Assembly: GCF_022129445.1 (NCBI RefSeq)
Contig: NZ_JADQAQ010000004.1
Span: 1 to 64,000 of the forward strand
Origin: Photobacterium sp. Ph5
GTDB lineage: Bacteria; Pseudomonadota; Gammaproteobacteria; Enterobacterales; Vibrionaceae
DNA length: 64,000 bases
Direction of reading: 5' to 3'
In this document: positions 37,903-48,037 of the stretch, piece by piece
Layout of the letters: each line of letters starts with the position of its first letter
Numbering within the stretch: position 1 is the first letter of the stretch
Made by a program: the position numbers and the translations under genes
The notes under the pieces: generated by a model
Database searches by the model: none
What the model was told of the DNA's origin: nothing
What the model saw: the letters and a program-made list of their open reading frames with translations, nothing else

Positions 37903-39276
37903 TTAAACAATCGTCGATTGATTGCGACCATTATGTTTTGATTGATATAACGCATCATCACTGACTTTATATGCTTCACTAAATGATAACGTGTCCGACA
38001 CCGTACCCCCAATTGAAATGGTGACGGTAATCTCCTGAATAGGGTATACCTGAATAAGATGTCGTATTTCTTCTGCTTTTAACCGTAATTGTTCTTTCGT
38101 CATTGGTGGAAAACTTAGGATAAATTCTTCACCCCCCCAACGGATAGCTATATCACTCTGGCGTATGCATTGACTCACTCTTTCTGCTACTTTGCGTATT
38201 ACTTCATCACCTACTTCATGGCCATAGGTATCATTAATTGACTTAAAGTTATCAATATCAATAATCAGTAAGCAGAAACTTTTTTGAGCATGTAGCTTTT
38301 TCTCATAGTAATCACGTCGATAGAAGTGAGTCATGAGATCACGTTGTAATGAGAATTTTCTTGTCTTTAACTTTGCAGTTAATAAGTAAATAAATAAAGT
38401 TAATAATAATGCAGGTGCTAATGAGTATTTTAAAATAGAAAATAAATTAACTCCGACATAAAAAGGGTCTTGTGTCGCGCAAGGTAAGAGTTTTTTAATG
38501 TAAAAATCATGCTTTGACGGGTTCGCATAAAGTACCGTTTTAAACTCATCATTATAACTTTCAAGTGCGTCTTTTAGTAAATTATTTTTAATATCAATAA
38601 CTAATAACGCATCTAATTTACGATTATTGTAAACTGGATAGTATAATGTTCTGATTGTTTGGTTAGTTCCTTCTTCTACATATCGTTCTGTTAGCTTCAT
38701 ATTACAGCCATAGAAATAGCGATAGGTCTCACCCAGACCTTCTTTATCTATAATCCTTTTTACGACAGAATTCTTTTCATAGTTCTTATAGGATTCCAAA
38801 TAGAGTGTGCGTGCGGGATCAAAATGCGCATAAGTGGCCGGGTTTTCAAAAACCGCGATAGTCCAAATATTGTTATCTGTTAGTTGCTCTAGTTGAGAGC
38901 GAAGACGCTTTATCCCTTTAGATAACACTTTAACTTTAGATGTGTGGTTTACAACCACGGAAACGCCATTGTAATCGTGTTGGCCTTTTGGGATAAGCGT
39001 GGTACCTGTATTGTTGTAATATGAACTAAAACGACGGCTTACAGAATATACTGCATTTATCTTTTCGAAGTATTGCTCATAAAATTCGTCTAAATGATAG
39101 GCATTATAAGCAAAATATCCACTTGATATTACCGTAAATAATAGCGAGAAAAGCTTAAGGCTAGCAATTAAGCTTTTGTTTTTATTTGTTAATGTCTCTA
39201 ACATTGCAATATCAATAGAGGTATATGGAGGGTGGATTTTATAATCTAAAGATATAAATTCAATCTTATTTGTCAT
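37903..39276 (-). CDS. Membrane diguanylate cyclase (GGDEF)
   Basis: A 457-residue protein with a short cytoplasmic start, one helix at about residues 38-58, a periplasmic domain of about 220 residues, a second helix at about 280-300 and a GGDEF domain. The active site reads GGEEF (in RWGGEEFILSF) with an RxxD inhibitory site (RQSD) five residues ahead, so active cyclase with feedback is expected. The periplasmic domain is probably a Cache-like ligand sensor (FENPATYAHFDPARTLYLESYKN). Start uncertain: an in-frame ATG at 39204 is possible. It is divergent from an EAL gene, 113 bp away. Confidence 0.85.
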   Translation of the reverse strand: MTNKIEFISLDYKIHPPYTSIDIAMLETLTNKNKSLIASLKLFSLLFTVISSGYFAYNAYHLDEFYEQYFEKINAVYSVSRRFSSYYNNTGTTLIPKGQHDYNGVSVVVNHTSKVKVLSKGIKRLRSQLEQLTDNNIWTIAVFENPATYAHFDPARTLYLESYKNYEKNSVVKRIIDKEGLGETYRYFYGCNMKLTERYVEEGTNQTIRTLYYPVYNNRKLDALLVIDIKNNLLKDALESYNDEFKTVLYANPSKHDFYIKKLLPCATQDPFYVGVNLFSILKYSLAPALLLTLFIYLLTAKLKTRKFSLQRDLMTHFYRRDYYEKKLHAQKSFCLLIIDIDNFKSINDTYGHEVGDEVIRKVAERVSQCIRQSDIAIRWGGEEFILSFPPMTKEQLRLKAEEIRHLIQVYPIQEITVTISIGGTVSDTLSFSEAYKVSDDALYQSKHNGRNQSTIV

Positions 39277-39389
39277 ATCTTTGATGAAGATATTTTATGA
39301 ATACGATGTATTAAATTTATCGAATTGTTTTTATTTGTTTTACGTATAATTATATTAAAATTTGAATCGGCTCTGAATAAGGTATTGCG

Positions 39390-40859
39390 GTGACTTTGAA
39401 TCCTATTGTAAAAATAGCAAGGCTATTCACTGCTATTCTCATTCTTATTTTCCTAAGTTATGGCATCGCAAAGATGACAGCTTCTTGGTTATCTTATGTC
39501 ATTGCATACTCAACTATTTCGTCAGATATAAAGGAGCATGGGAAAAAATTAGAGACAAATTATTGGCTAGAAGCACAGCAAATCGATAAGCTAAAAAAAA
39601 TTAATAATTGTAGTCAATCCGCTCAGGAAAAATTAAGAAAATTAGAATATGATAATCATGACATTCGTTTTATTGGTGTGCAACTTGAGACTAAAAAGCT
39701 GTGTACCTCTTATGGGCTTATTGATTTTCCAGTAATAGAAACGCAACAACCACCCTATATTCGTTATTTATCACCAATTAGTAAGCAAAATGAAACTGCG
39801 GTATTAATGAATGTTAATCAGCAAACGTTTCTTGTTGATGTGAGAGTTTCGGATTTTTCAGAGTTCTTTGTCTACTTTTGTAATAAATGCTTATCTTTTC
39901 ACTATGAGTACGATTTAGATGATTATAATAATAAATTAAAACCAACAACTTGGTTTGTTTTACGTTCTGATTTAGGAAAGATAAAAGGGGTAGTGATTGT
40001 TGATAAATATTTACAAAAGAAATTAAATGAAAGAAATATTTATTACTATTGGTTAATTTATTTCTTATTATTATGCTTAATCTCAGCTGGTATTTATTAC
40101 TATTATCATTCTCAGCATGATTTACAAAAACTATTAGTGACAGGGTGTAAAAAGGATGAATTTATTCCCTATTATCAGCCTATCATGTCACTCGATGATC
40201 AATTGCAGGGAGTCGAAGTTTTAGTTCGCTGGAAATTAAGTGATGGTAGTTTATTACTTCCGGCATATTTCATTGATGTCGCTGAAAAAATGGAAGTGAT
40301 TAATGAAATTACGCTAACTTTAGTGAAAAAAGTACAAGACGATTTTTCACAATATAGTTATCGACATAAAAGGAAAGTATTTTGTGCCTTTAACTTAACC
40401 GCACAACAGATAGAGACGAAAGCATTTATTGATCAACTTATTGATATGCTTAAATTTGAAACAAACTTTATTGCCTCATTTGAGATCACCGAACGCCAAC
40501 ATTTTAAAAACTTAGCGATGGCAAAAGCTAATATTCGTTGCCTACAAGAGCAGGGGTATCAAATTAAACTCGATGATGCAGGGACGGGCTATGGTGGTTT
40601 TAGTTACTTTATGGACTTCAACTTAGATGGTGTGAAGATCGATAAAATGTTTATTGATGTTATTGGTGTTGACGATGTGAAAGTCGAAGTACTCAACTCT
40701 ATTATTATGATGGCGAAGCGCTTAGGGATTGATATTGTGGCAGAAGGGGTCGAGACTCAGCAGCAAGTTGATTTTCTACGAGAGCATGATATTGACTACA
40801 TTCAAGGTTACTATTATTCCAAACCGTTGCCGTTTTCTGAACTAATATTTGACGATTAA
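39390..40859 (+). CDS. Cyclic di-GMP phosphodiesterase with CSS-motif sensor (EAL)
   Basis: A 489-residue membrane protein. It has a helix at about residues 12-32, a periplasmic domain with the pattern of CSS-motif sensors (NNCSQSAQEKLRK, and further cysteines LCTSYG and FCNKCL), a second helix near 215-235 and a C-terminal EAL domain. EAL residues are intact: GVEVLVRW (EVL variant), FNLTAQQI, EITERQ, KLDDAGTGYG, and VAEGVETQQQ. The periplasmic cysteines suggest redox control by Dsb proteins, as known for this class. GTG start with AAGG upstream. Divergent from a GGDEF gene. Confidence 0.85.
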   Translation: MTLNPIVKIARLFTAILILIFLSYGIAKMTASWLSYVIAYSTISSDIKEHGKKLETNYWLEAQQIDKLKKINNCSQSAQEKLRKLEYDNHDIRFIGVQLETKKLCTSYGLIDFPVIETQQPPYIRYLSPISKQNETAVLMNVNQQTFLVDVRVSDFSEFFVYFCNKCLSFHYEYDLDDYNNKLKPTTWFVLRSDLGKIKGVVIVDKYLQKKLNERNIYYYWLIYFLLLCLISAGIYYYYHSQHDLQKLLVTGCKKDEFIPYYQPIMSLDDQLQGVEVLVRWKLSDGSLLLPAYFIDVAEKMEVINEITLTLVKKVQDDFSQYSYRHKRKVFCAFNLTAQQIETKAFIDQLIDMLKFETNFIASFEITERQHFKNLAMAKANIRCLQEQGYQIKLDDAGTGYGGFSYFMDFNLDGVKIDKMFIDVIGVDDVKVEVLNSIIMMAKRLGIDIVAEGVETQQQVDFLREHDIDYIQGYYYSKPLPFSELIFDD

Positions 40860-40862
40860 AAG

Positions 40863-40894
40863 AAAGGCTGCCATAAGACAGCCTTTGTAATATT
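40863..40894. terminator. Terminator between the EAL gene and asnS
   Basis: AAAGGCTG, 8-nt loop, CAGCCTTT. The minus-strand reading is followed by CTTTTAAT, fitting the end of asnS; the plus-strand T-tract is weaker. Confidence 0.7.
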
Positions 40895-40908
40895 GATATA
40901 AGCAAGAC

Positions 40909-42309
40909 TTAGAAGCTTGCAGAGCGTGGCGTACGTGGGAATGGGATTACGTCACGTACGTTACCCATACCTGTTACGTAAGAGACTAGACGCTCGAAAC
41001 CTAGACCGAAACCTGCATGAGGAACGCTACCGTAACGACGTAAATCGCGGTACCAACCCATGTGTTCAGGATCTAGACCCATCTCAATCATACGTGCATC
41101 TAGAATGTCTAGGCGCTCTTCACGTTGAGAACCACCGATGATTTCACCAATGCCTGGTGCTAGTACGTCCATAGCAGCAACTGTTTTACCGTCATCGTTC
41201 ATACGCATGTAGAATGCTTTGATGTCTTTCGGGTAGTTTTTAACAATTACAGGTGCTTTAAAGTGCTCTTCTGCAAGGAAGCGCTCGTGTTCAGAAGACA
41301 TATCAATGCCCCACTCAACATCAAACTCAAACTTACGACCAGAATCTTGTAGGATCTTAATTGCATCAGTGTAATCAACTTGTGCAAAATCAGACGTTAC
41401 AAATTGCTCTAGACGAGTGATTGCTTCTTTGTCGATGCGAGATGCAAAGAACTCAAGATCGTCACGGCGCTCTTCAAGTACAGCTTTGAACACGTACTTA
41501 AGCATGTCTTCAGCAAGTTTTGCGACATCATCAAGTTCAGCGAAAGCAACTTCAGGCTCAACCATCCAGAATTCAGCTAGGTGACGACTAGTGTTTGAGT
41601 TTTCAGCACGGAACGTTGGGCCGAAAGTGTAAACTTTGCTTAATGCACACGCGTATGCTTCTGCGTTTAGCTGACCAGATACCGTTAGGAATGTTTCTTT
41701 ACCAAAGAAATCTTTGTCAAAGTCTACATTGCCTTCATCTGTCATTGGGATGTTAGCAAGATCTAACGTTGACACGCGGAACATTTCCCCCGCACCTTCA
41801 CAGTCAGAAGCTGTGATAAGTGGTGCAGACATCCAAATGAAGCCTTGTTCGTGGTAGAAACGGTGAATCGCTTGAGATAGGCAGTTACGAACACGTGCAA
41901 CTGCACCAATTACGTTAGTACGTGGACGAAGGTGTGCCACTTCACGTAAGTATTCAATTGAGTGACGTGTTTTAGCCATTGGGTAAGAATCTGCATCTTC
42001 AACCCAACCAACAACCTTAACGTTAGTTGCTGCTAGCTCAAAATCTTGACCTTTAGCAGGAGATGCGACGATTGTACCGGTAACCTCAACAGAGCAACCA
42101 GTTGTAAGCTTAAGGACTTCATCCTGGTAATTATTTAACTCATTAGGGACCACGGCCTGAATCGGGTCGAAACAAGAGCCGTCATAAATGGCAAGGAAAG
42201 AGATCCCAGCTTTGGAATCACGACGCGAGCGAATCCAACCGCGAACAGTCACTTCACTGTCTACCGCTAGTTTACCGCTTAATACGTCTGTTACAGGCGC
42301 GTAAGTCAT
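40909..42309 (-). CDS. asnS: Asparaginyl-tRNA synthetase AsnS
   Basis: A 466-residue class II aminoacyl-tRNA synthetase, the E. coli length. It has an OB-fold anticodon-binding domain (residues about 15-100, with [20 protein letters not shown]) and a catalytic core with motif 2 ([22 protein letters not shown], near 232) and motif 3 at the C-terminus ([15 protein letters not shown], near 440). The final [10 protein letters not shown] is typical of AsnS. It charges tRNA-Asn. The 274 bp before the start hold no gene; I saw no clear leader regulatory element. Confidence 0.97.
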   Translation of the reverse strand: MTYAPVTDVLSGKLAVDSEVTVRGWIRSRRDSKAGISFLAIYDGSCFDPIQAVVPNELNNYQDEVLKLTTGCSVEVTGTIVASPAKGQDFELAATNVKVVGWVEDADSYPMAKTRHSIEYLREVAHLRPRTNVIGAVARVRNCLSQAIHRFYHEQGFIWMSAPLITASDCEGAGEMFRVSTLDLANIPMTDEGNVDFDKDFFGKETFLTVSGQLNAEAYACALSKVYTFGPTFRAENSNTSRHLAEFWMVEPEVAFAELDDVAKLAEDMLKYVFKAVLEERRDDLEFFASRIDKEAITRLEQFVTSDFAQVDYTDAIKILQDSGRKFEFDVEWGIDMSSEHERFLAEEHFKAPVIVKNYPKDIKAFYMRMNDDGKTVAAMDVLAPGIGEIIGGSQREERLDILDARMIEMGLDPEHMGWYRDLRRYGSVPHAGFGLGFERLVSYVTGMGNVRDVIPFPRTPRSASF

Positions 42310-42583
42310 GTTTAAATCATTCTCCGTTTAGGCACTGACTTTGGAATTAAAGTATCTCGTGCTTAAAGATATTTATGTATTAGCAATATTACCTTTCTTA
42401 CGACAAGCATCAAGTATTGATATCAATCAAATGACAAATTGATGAAGGAAATAGGCAATTTGAGGTGATAGTTGGTTAATTATCGGTCATTTGCAAGAAA
42501 CCACTTCGGTTTAGCGTTGTAAACATTAAAGCAAAGCGGTTTTTTTGATAAGTGTTTTATAAATCAAGCAAAGTATAGAGTGA

Positions 42584-43252
42584 TTAAGCGATGGCTAGAT
42601 ATTTGTGTGTTTGGATCGATAAACGCCAGTTACGTTGAATACAAGTTTCAATACATAACTCTGTTGCACGTGGTTTTTGACTGATAGGTTGAAGCGCAAT
42701 CGTGACATCAGGTTTTAGCGTAACGCCATCAATGAGTGCATCAAGTTGTTCAATGTCTTTGCTGGTGCCGACAGGGTGCTTAATCTCGTTAGCACGAGCG
42801 AGGGAAGAAGCTAAAACGGGCAATTTTGCTTTCATGTTTATTTTTGGCGATACCGTTACCCAAGTGTTATCACTGGTTTGGATGTCAGACGTACCACTGG
42901 TTTCAATTTGACAGTTAAAGCCAGCATCTTCTAGTGCTTGAGTTAAAGGTCGAAGATCGTAAATACAAGGTTCACCACCTGTAATAACAACGTGCTTAGC
43001 TGTATATTTTTGATCTTGTAATAATTGCACTACACCATTAGCGTCAAGATTAGTCCAAAGTGGTGAGTCCCCAGTTTTAGCCATGATCTTGTCTAAGCTA
43101 ACGAGATCTTGTGGCTCTGCAGTCCAAGTTTGTTTGGTATCACACCATGAGCAGCCAACAGGGCAGACTTGTAATCGAACAAAAATTGCAGGTACGCCAG
43201 TAAATACACCTTCACCCTGAATTGTTTCGAATACTTCGTTAATTTTGTACAC
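42584..43252 (-). CDS. queE: 7-carboxy-7-deazaguanine synthase QueE
   Basis: A 222-residue radical SAM enzyme in queuosine synthesis; it converts 6-carboxy-tetrahydropterin to 7-carboxy-7-deazaguanine. The iron-sulfur cluster cysteines are C30, C34 and C37 in VCPVGCSWCDTK. FETIQGEGVFTG near residue 8 and HVVITGGEPCIYDL near 93 are family signatures. It is flanked by asnS (same strand, about 270 bp downstream) and divergent mlc. No other queuosine genes are in the window. Confidence 0.95.
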   Translation of the reverse strand: MYKINEVFETIQGEGVFTGVPAIFVRLQVCPVGCSWCDTKQTWTAEPQDLVSLDKIMAKTGDSPLWTNLDANGVVQLLQDQKYTAKHVVITGGEPCIYDLRPLTQALEDAGFNCQIETSGTSDIQTSDNTWVTVSPKINMKAKLPVLASSLARANEIKHPVGTSKDIEQLDALIDGVTLKPDVTIALQPISQKPRATELCIETCIQRNWRLSIQTHKYLAIA

Positions 43253-43419
43253 GTTGAACCTCTTATTCTCACGACTATAACCATTTTATTATTAATGAAG
43301 CATGGTCATTATTAGAAAAGTTACTGCGTGAAATAAATCCGCTAATTAAAAAAAATTGTAGGCAAAAAAGCCTTTTTTCATTATCGCAGAAGCGAAACTC
43401 AATGTCTTTAGTCATTCAT

Positions 43420-43435
43420 AGTGATACTTGTCACG
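43420..43435. promoter_or_regulatory. CRP-like site upstream of mlc
   Basis: AGTGA-TACTTG-TCACG has the GTGA-N6-TCAC core of a CRP site, 92 bp before the mlc ATG. E. coli mlc is CRP-controlled, so the site is plausible. Flanking AT bases are not strongly symmetric. Confidence 0.45.
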
Positions 43436-43526
43436 TACTGACGATAAGAGGCTTCACAATTACTTCGCAAAGTAAAAAAATTAACTTCCGAAGGTTTTTA
43501 AGCTGATTTTTCTCAGGAGTATCGAC

Positions 43527-44741
43527 ATGTACGTCGCTCAGCCAGGCCATATCGATCATATAAAAAGAAATAATGCCGGCAGCGTTTATAAACTAATTGA
43601 TTTGTATGGGCCGATCTCGCGCATTGAATTGTCTAAACGCAGCCAACTTGCCCCCGCAAGTATAACTAAGATCACCCGTGAATTAATTGATGCGCATTTA
43701 ATTAAAGAAACGCAATTTCAGGAACCGAGCAGTCGTGGTCGACCTGCGATTGGGTTAGTTCCAGCTAATGAAGGTTGGCAATTTTTATCTATTCGTTTAG
43801 GTCGTGGTTATCTTACTATTGCCTTACATGAACTTGGCGGTGAAATTTTAGTCGAAGAACGTCAAGATATTGAACAACTTCATCAAGAAGATGTGGTTAA
43901 AAAGTTATTAGCTGAAATAAACATTTTCTTTGCCAATCATGTTAGTGAATTAGATCGAATGACAGCGATTGCTGTGTCATTACCGGGATTAGTGAATTCC
44001 AGTGAAGGCATGGTGTTGCAGATGCCACATTATGATGTATCTAATTTACCTCTTGGTGAAATTATTCACAAAGAAACGGGGCTGCCTGTTTTTATCGGTA
44101 ACGATACGCGTTCATGGGCATTAGCTGAAAAGCTGTTTGGCAATTCTCGTGGTATTGCAAATTCCATTTTGATTTCTATTCATCATGGTGTTGGGGCAGG
44201 TATCGTACTTGATGATAATGTGCTGCAAGGAAAAACCGGTAACGTGGGTGAACTGGGGCATATTCAAATTAAGCCATATGGGAAACGCTGTTTTTGTGGT
44301 AATCACGGCTGTTTAGAAACGGTAGCGAGCCTACAGGCTATTTTAGAACAGGTGGATACACAGCTTAAAGCAGGGCATCAATCCATGCTCAGTCATATGC
44401 CTTTAACCATTGAATCTATTTGTGATGCGGCGGTAGAAGGTGACAGTTTAGCGCGACAAATTATTGTGGAGTTAGGCCATAATTTAGGGCAAGCCATTGC
44501 GATAATGGTTAACCTGTTTAACCCTCAACGCATTTTGATTGGAGGGGAGTTTAACCGCGCCAAAGCGGTGCTTTACCCTGCGATTATGGAGTGTATTCGT
44601 TCGCAAACGCTACCTGTTTATTTCGATGGATTAGAAATAGAAGAAAGCTGTTTTTATACTCAAGCGACGATGCCAGGTGCGGCTCTGGTTAAACAAGCGT
44701 TATACGATGGACACCTATTGATGAAACTCGTAGATGGTTAA
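43527..44741 (+). CDS. mlc: ROK-family sugar regulator Mlc
   Basis: A 404-residue ROK repressor, close to E. coli Mlc (406). The N-terminal winged helix starts QPGHIDHIKRNNAGSVYKLID and contains AQLAPASITK-like recognition residues near 45. The ROK domain has the sugar-kinase-like VFIGNDTRSWA near 188 and a zinc site in GKRCFCGNHGCLE near 252. Mlc represses ptsG, manX and ptsHI genes until EIICB-Glc sequesters it. It is divergent from queE, with a CRP-like site in the 274-bp gap. GGAG lies before the ATG. Confidence 0.95.
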   Translation: MYVAQPGHIDHIKRNNAGSVYKLIDLYGPISRIELSKRSQLAPASITKITRELIDAHLIKETQFQEPSSRGRPAIGLVPANEGWQFLSIRLGRGYLTIALHELGGEILVEERQDIEQLHQEDVVKKLLAEINIFFANHVSELDRMTAIAVSLPGLVNSSEGMVLQMPHYDVSNLPLGEIIHKETGLPVFIGNDTRSWALAEKLFGNSRGIANSILISIHHGVGAGIVLDDNVLQGKTGNVGELGHIQIKPYGKRCFCGNHGCLETVASLQAILEQVDTQLKAGHQSMLSHMPLTIESICDAAVEGDSLARQIIVELGHNLGQAIAIMVNLFNPQRILIGGEFNRAKAVLYPAIMECIRSQTLPVYFDGLEIEESCFYTQATMPGAALVKQALYDGHLLMKLVDG

Positions 44742-44777
44742 GTAAATTCAACATAACGGATTGATCTTACATGGAGG

Positions 44778-45680
44778 TTAGAACTTTTCTTTAATTTCCA
44801 TGTAGCTCTCTCTAATATGTTCAATCAATGCTTGAATTCGTTTAGCTGGCTTTCTGGTATACGGATATACAGCATAAATTCCCACCACTTTACCTGCATG
44901 TGTTGAGAGTAATTCAACTAACTCACCGCGTTCTAATTCATCATAGATTAAACAATTAGGCAGATAGGCGATCCCATTCCCTGCAAGTGCACTTTTCTTT
45001 AGAGCCACCGCATTGTCTGATGAAAAATTACCACTGACTTTATGAGTATAAATTTTATTTTGTTTAATAAATTGCCAGTCGAATGGACCCGTACTTTGAG
45101 GATTATAGCCAAGGCAGTTATGGCTATTGAGATCTTTAGGTTTTTCAGGTTTACCGTAATGTTCAATGTAGGTCGGTGAAGCACAAATTACCCAGCGAGA
45201 GTTGAATATATGACGAGCGATTAAGCTTGAATCTTCAAGATAACCCGTACGGATCACCAGATCGTAGTTATCAGCTACGAGATCGACAAAGTGATTATTT
45301 AATGACATATCAACCGAGAGACCTGGGTGTTTTTGACAAAAATCAGCTACAGCTTTTGCCAATACTAATTCACCTGAAATAGTCGGTACAGACATGCGAA
45401 TTTTACCAGAGAGCGCTTCGCTATAGCCCGTAACAGAGTCAAAAGCGGCTTGAGCAACATGGTTGATACTTTTTGCGCGATGGTAAAGGACTTCACCCGG
45501 TTCGGTGAGGGTTAATTTGCGGGTGGTACGGTAAATGAGCTGTAAGCCTAATTCGGTTTCCAGTTTACTAATGCGTTTACTAACAACGGATTTCGTCACG
45601 TTATTGAGTTCAGCCACTTTGCTGAATGAACCATGCTCAATAACTTGAGTGAATAAAACGAGATCATCGATAGCTGGCAT
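44778..45680 (-). CDS. LysR-family transcriptional regulator
   Basis: A 300-residue regulator of the CrgA/AaeR-like subgroup. HTH at about residues 1-60 (DDLVLFTQVIEHGSFSKVAELNNVTKSVVSKRISKLETELG), then a substrate-binding domain from about 90 (KIRMSVPTISGELVLAKAVADF). It lies downstream of lutC on the same strand but after a terminator, so it is probably transcribed alone. Control of the lactate operon is a guess from position only. Confidence 0.85.
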   Translation of the reverse strand: MPAIDDLVLFTQVIEHGSFSKVAELNNVTKSVVSKRISKLETELGLQLIYRTTRKLTLTEPGEVLYHRAKSINHVAQAAFDSVTGYSEALSGKIRMSVPTISGELVLAKAVADFCQKHPGLSVDMSLNNHFVDLVADNYDLVIRTGYLEDSSLIARHIFNSRWVICASPTYIEHYGKPEKPKDLNSHNCLGYNPQSTGPFDWQFIKQNKIYTHKVSGNFSSDNAVALKKSALAGNGIAYLPNCLIYDELERGELVELLSTHAGKVVGIYAVYPYTRKPAKRIQALIEHIRESYMEIKEKF

Positions 45681-45743
45681 TATTTATCCCACAAAAAGCC
45701 TAATAGGCGAAGGATTATATACCTAAAAAGATTAAATTCTAGT

Positions 45744-45771
45744 TAAAAAAACGCAGTCCGAAGACTGCGTT
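45744..45771 (-). terminator. Terminator of the lldP-lutABC operon
   Basis: AACGCAGTC, loop CGAA, GACTGCGTT, and on the minus strand a following run of seven T (the A-run at 45744-45750 of the plus strand). It lies about 75 nt after the lutC stop. A smaller dyad, TATCAC-N5-GTGATA, lies at 45820-45836. Confidence 0.88.
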
Positions 45772-45843
45772 ATTCATATTCCCGTAATGTGCTTAACCAC
45801 TAGTATCCTACTAGTTTGCTATCACTATTGGTGATAAGTAGCC

Positions 45844-46596
45844 TTACATATCATCAATAATGATGTAGGTGGCAAAGACGGGCCCATGCACACCAACAAC
45901 TTTGATCAGTTCGATATCTGCTGTCGAACTAGGACCTGAAATAAAGTTTACGCATGAAGGTACACGTTCACCATTCATGGCTTTTTGATGCAGAATTTCA
46001 GTTGCTTGGGTTAAACGAGCAACGATTGAGCTTTTAGGTACAATGAAGACAGAAGCTTCTGGTAATAGACTTACTGCGCGCCCCTGTGCTGGGTTGCTGT
46101 AAAGTACCATTGTGCCTGATTCTGCTAACGCTTGTTCAGCGAATACAACGCCGACTTTTGCACGCTCTGCTACTGTGATGTTCGCTTCGTAACCCGCTGA
46201 GTGATCCCAAATGTAAACACCATGCTTATCGGCGCTTAAATCTTTTGGATCAATAACGTTAAGTAGACGAGTATCTGCAGTAAAAATGGTTTCACCAACA
46301 GGATCAATGTTTGTTTCGTCTTCGCTGCAGTATTTGAAACAAACGTCACGAAGTGCTTCAGTTAACTGCGCTTTGGTTGTCACAACGGCTTGCGCGCCTA
46401 AAGAAGACTGAGTGTATTCTACCAAGATATCTTTTAATTCATCTTGTGATTTATCAGCAAATACTTCTTTGTGACAGTTATATTTTAGGTTTGGACGCTC
46501 TACTGGGGTAGTAATGCGATCACGACCAAGTTGTTTAGCGATGTTGTTAAGGAAACTATCGCGATTATAAATGCGTTGCTCATTTTGAGATGACAT
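45844..46596 (-). CDS. lutC: Lactate utilisation protein LutC (LldG)
   Basis: A 250-residue LUD-domain protein, one of three subunits of the iron-sulfur L-lactate dehydrogenase LutABC/LldEFG, which oxidises lactate to pyruvate. Visible parts are an N-terminal DSFLNNIAKQLGRDR, GVVFAEQALAESGTMVLYSN near 150 (LUD signature) and INFISGPSSTADIELIKVVGVHGP-like C-terminus (SGPSSTADIE, near 223). It ends the operon 16 nt after lutB. No cofactor-binding cysteines are evident, as usual for LutC. Confidence 0.93.
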   Translation of the reverse strand: MSSQNEQRIYNRDSFLNNIAKQLGRDRITTPVERPNLKYNCHKEVFADKSQDELKDILVEYTQSSLGAQAVVTTKAQLTEALRDVCFKYCSEDETNIDPVGETIFTADTRLLNVIDPKDLSADKHGVYIWDHSAGYEANITVAERAKVGVVFAEQALAESGTMVLYSNPAQGRAVSLLPEASVFIVPKSSIVARLTQATEILHQKAMNGERVPSCVNFISGPSSTADIELIKVVGVHGPVFATYIIIDDM

Positions 46597-46612
46597 ACGG
46601 AAAGCTCCTTAA

Positions 46613-48025
46613 TTATTTATTTTTGTTTTTAAACCAACTGCGGAATGACTCACCAGATGGATTTGGTAAATCGCGCGTCTGAGTCCATGCGTTTAGTAGA
46701 CCAACTTTAAATGGCAATTGACCATTTTTAATTAGTTTACCTGCAACAATAGCGCCGATCTTAACGGTTTTATCCCATAGCGCAGGGTGAGCATTAATAA
46801 AGCTAAAACCACTAACTGAAGCTCGCTCCATAGAATCAGTGATCTTTTCTTCGCCCATGATTTGGCGGTGCTTCAGCAGCAAATCAGACAGCGGGATCTT
46901 CACTGGACAAACATCATGACAAGCACGACATAAGCTACATGCATTTGGCAAGTCTTTGAAATCTTCGTAACCACCTAGTAATGGCGATAATACTGCACCA
47001 ATAGGACCAGAGTAGATTGAACCGTAAGATTGGCCACCAATGTGACGATAAGCTGGACATGTGTTTACACAAGCAGCACAACGAACACAACGTAGAATTG
47101 AACGGAATTGAGAGCCAAGAATTTTAGAACGACCGTTATCAACAATCACTAAGTGGAACTCTTCAGGGCCATCACAGTTATCGTCTTCACGAGGACCTGT
47201 AAGTGCTGTTACATAACCTGTTAGAGGTAGACCAACAGCACTACGACATAGTAAACTTGCTAGGATATCGAATTCTTCAAAAGTAGGAGCGATACGCTCC
47301 ATACCCATTACAGCAATATGTGTTTTAGGTAGGCTTGTTGCAAGACGTGCGTTACCTTCATTTGTCACAAGGGTTACGGTGCCTGACTCTGCGATAGCAA
47401 AGTTACAGCCAGTGATACCGATCTCTGCTTCAAGGAAGTCATGACGAATATGTTTACGAACAAAACGTGTCATTTCTTCTGGATCAGAAGAACCTTCGTA
47501 ACCGAGTTTCTTGTTGAAAACATCACGAATTTGAGTACGGTTTTTGTGTAGTGCTGGCACAACGATATGTGATGGCGCATCACAATCATCAACTTGAAGA
47601 ATGTATTCACCAAGGTCGGTTTCAATCACTTCACAGTTATTACGCTGAATCACTTGGTTCATACCGATTTCTTCGGTCACCATGGATTTAGACTTAACAA
47701 CTTTTTTCGCATTCTTTTGCTGAATAATCTTTTCGATGTAGTTGGTTGCATCTTCAGCTGTTGCTGCGAAGAATACATGACCACCGTTCTTTTCAACGTT
47801 GTCGCTAAGTTGTTGTAGGTAGTAATCTAGATTTTCAAGCACATGGTTACGGATATCCATACCCATTTCGCGCCATTCTTCCCAGTTACCGAGTTTTTCC
47901 GCAGCAACTGCGCGGTTTTTGAACATACGTTCTTGTGCATTAGCAACAGCGGCACGCATAGACTCGTCTTTCATTTTTACATGAATACGATCTTTAAATT
48001 TTTGGTTGCTTGTTTTCATTGACAT
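46613..48025 (-). CDS. lutB: Lactate utilisation iron-sulfur protein LutB (LldF)
   Basis: A 470-residue subunit with an N-terminal LUD domain ([17 protein letters not shown] near 220) and two 4Fe-4S motifs in the C-terminal half: [12 protein letters not shown] near 311 and [13 protein letters not shown] near 360. It accepts electrons from lactate oxidation within LutABC. The gene lies 12 nt after lutA and 16 nt before lutC, so the three form a single transcript. Confidence 0.94.
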   Translation of the reverse strand: MSMKTSNQKFKDRIHVKMKDESMRAAVANAQERMFKNRAVAAEKLGNWEEWREMGMDIRNHVLENLDYYLQQLSDNVEKNGGHVFFAATAEDATNYIEKIIQQKNAKKVVKSKSMVTEEIGMNQVIQRNNCEVIETDLGEYILQVDDCDAPSHIVVPALHKNRTQIRDVFNKKLGYEGSSDPEEMTRFVRKHIRHDFLEAEIGITGCNFAIAESGTVTLVTNEGNARLATSLPKTHIAVMGMERIAPTFEEFDILASLLCRSAVGLPLTGYVTALTGPREDDNCDGPEEFHLVIVDNGRSKILGSQFRSILRCVRCAACVNTCPAYRHIGGQSYGSIYSGPIGAVLSPLLGGYEDFKDLPNACSLCRACHDVCPVKIPLSDLLLKHRQIMGEEKITDSMERASVSGFSFINAHPALWDKTVKIGAIVAGKLIKNGQLPFKVGLLNAWTQTRDLPNPSGESFRSWFKNKNK

Positions 48026-48037
48026 AATAATGACCTC

